Under the pieces are notes generated by a model. It saw only the letters and a list, made by a program, of their open reading frames with translations. It had not been told where the DNA came from and searched no databases. DNA of 10,688 bases from JBCDKH01 sp964388485 (lineage in GTDB: Bacteria; Planctomycetota; Phycisphaerae; Tepidisphaerales; Tepidisphaeraceae), in the NCBI GenBank assembly GCA_964388485.1, contig CAYMAS010000077.1, forward strand, positions 1-10,688. Direction: 5' to 3'. The position numbers and the translations under genes are program-made. Each line of letters starts with the position of its first letter. Position 1 is the stretch's first letter. Positions 9,263 through 10,688 of this stretch are shown one piece after another.

Positions 9263-9278
9263 AAGGGCGGAAGAAGCT

Positions 9279-9372
9279 AGGAGCTAGAAGTCAGGAGCTA
9301 GTCAGAAACCCGAAACACGGTGAAGCATGGTCTGATATCTGTCTAGCTTCTAGCTCCTGGCTTCTAGCTCCT
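9279..9372. repeat. long inverted repeat of AGGAGCTAGAAG-type words between rpmG and tRNA-Trp
   Basis: Arms at 9279-9301 and 9350-9372 are reverse complements over 23 bases with one mismatch, separated by 48 bases. Each arm is internally repetitive: AGGAGCTAG occurs twice per arm, joined by AAGTC or AAGCC, and further GAAGCTAG copies flank both. Neither a T-tract nor an ORF is present. The construction from short reiterated words parallels the repeat at 7884-7949 with different words. It could be a processing hairpin for the tRNA precursor or a dispersed intergenic element. Confidence 0.8.
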
Positions 9373-9381
9373 TGTGCCACA

Positions 9382-9552
9382 TCACTTACGCTTCACCTTG
9401 TGCACCGTGTGCTTGCGGAGGCGGGGGCAGTACTTTTTGACTTCCAGGTTCCGCTGCTCGCTTTGGCCGGCGACGCGGATGTTGGTGCGGTAGTTGAGGT
9501 CTTTGGTCTCCGTGCACTGGAGCCAGACCCATTCGCGTGCTTCTTTGGCCAT
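9382..9552 (-). CDS. rpmG: 50S ribosomal protein L33
   Basis: Small large-subunit protein near the E site, 56 residues from ATG 9552 to TGA 9382. The family pattern is clear: MAKEAREWVWLQCTETKDLN at the start, NYRT at 20-23, then NLEVKKYCPRLRKHTVHKVK at 35-54. Zinc-binding L33 proteins have two CxxC pairs. Here only the first Cys of each remains (C13 in CTET, C42 in CPRL), so a four-cysteine zinc site cannot form. This is an intermediate between zinc-ribbon and cysteine-free forms. No Shine-Dalgarno is visible before the ATG. It sits between tuf and tRNA-Trp, and the order rpmG-(tRNA)-secE-nusG is common in bacteria. Confidence 0.95.
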   Translation of the reverse strand: MAKEAREWVWLQCTETKDLNYRTNIRVAGQSEQRNLEVKKYCPRLRKHTVHKVKRK

Positions 9553-9587
9553 GAGGTGGGGCTAAACGTTCTCGTGTCTCGGGAAAG

Positions 9588-9617
9588 GCCGGCCGATGCG
9601 TCTCCGCATCGGCCGGC
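9588..9617 (-). terminator. strong hairpin after tuf, probable terminator or attenuator
   Basis: A perfect 13-base-pair stem, GCCGGCCGATGCG (9588-9600) with CGCATCGGCCGGC (9605-9617), has a loop reading GAGA on the minus strand, a GNRA tetraloop. It starts 27 bases after the tuf stop and is followed by CTTTCCCG, a poor T-tract. It may terminate part of the tuf transcript or act as a processing or stability stem, letting EF-Tu be made in excess over downstream genes. Confidence 0.6.
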
Positions 9618-9643
9618 ACGGCTTGTATCACCTTGCGGTGAGG

Positions 9644-10688
<1,045 letters not shown>

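Overview
This window is a bacterial housekeeping locus read entirely from the minus strand. It is the translation and transcription cluster tuf - rpmG - tRNA-Trp - secE - nusG - rplK - rplA - rplJ - rplL - rpoB - rpoC, running from high to low coordinates. DNA is GC-rich, and several genes lack a good Shine-Dalgarno. The EF-Tu switch I text (TKTVTI where most bacteria have ARGITI), the three-helix SecE, the RpoC start (YDRVNDYGSVK) and a small protein family that I associate with planctomycetes all point to Planctomycetota. Phycisphaerae is my best guess. That assignment is by eye and from memory, not by search.

Layout in direction of transcription: a 5'-truncated tuf (10688-9644), a strong GNRA-loop hairpin (9617-9588), rpmG (9552-9382), a palindromic spacer (9372-9279), tRNA-Trp(CCA) (9262-9190), secE (9144-8668), nusG (8593-7961), and a second, different palindromic spacer (7949-7884). 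Then come an unrecognised small membrane protein (7869-7549), rplK (7505-7077), an 86-residue planctomycete-type hypothetical (7066-6806), rplA (6737-6018), a hairpin leader (about 5972-5945), rplJ (5889-5335) and rplL (5199-4774). A 675-base gap follows, holding an intrinsic terminator, a 164-base long-armed inverted repeat and a plausible sigma70 promoter. The window ends with rpoB (4098-316), a 96-residue membrane ORF overlapping both rpoB and rpoC, and the first 18 codons of rpoC (54-1).

The known genes make one functional set. EF-Tu delivers aminoacyl-tRNA; L33, L11, L1, L10 and L7/L12 are large-subunit proteins, with L11/L10/L7-L12 forming the stalk that binds EF-Tu. SecE is part of the membrane translocon, NusG links RNA polymerase to Rho or the ribosome, and RpoB/RpoC form the catalytic core of RNA polymerase.

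The unusual content is three small uncharacterised ORFs inserted into gene junctions that are normally uninterrupted (nusG|rplK, rplK|rplA, rpoB|rpoC), together with three unrelated palindromic intergenic elements. I see no CRISPR array, insertion sequence or clear new multi-gene system. The rpoB/rpoC membrane ORF and the 164-base palindromic element are the best candidates for something undescribed.
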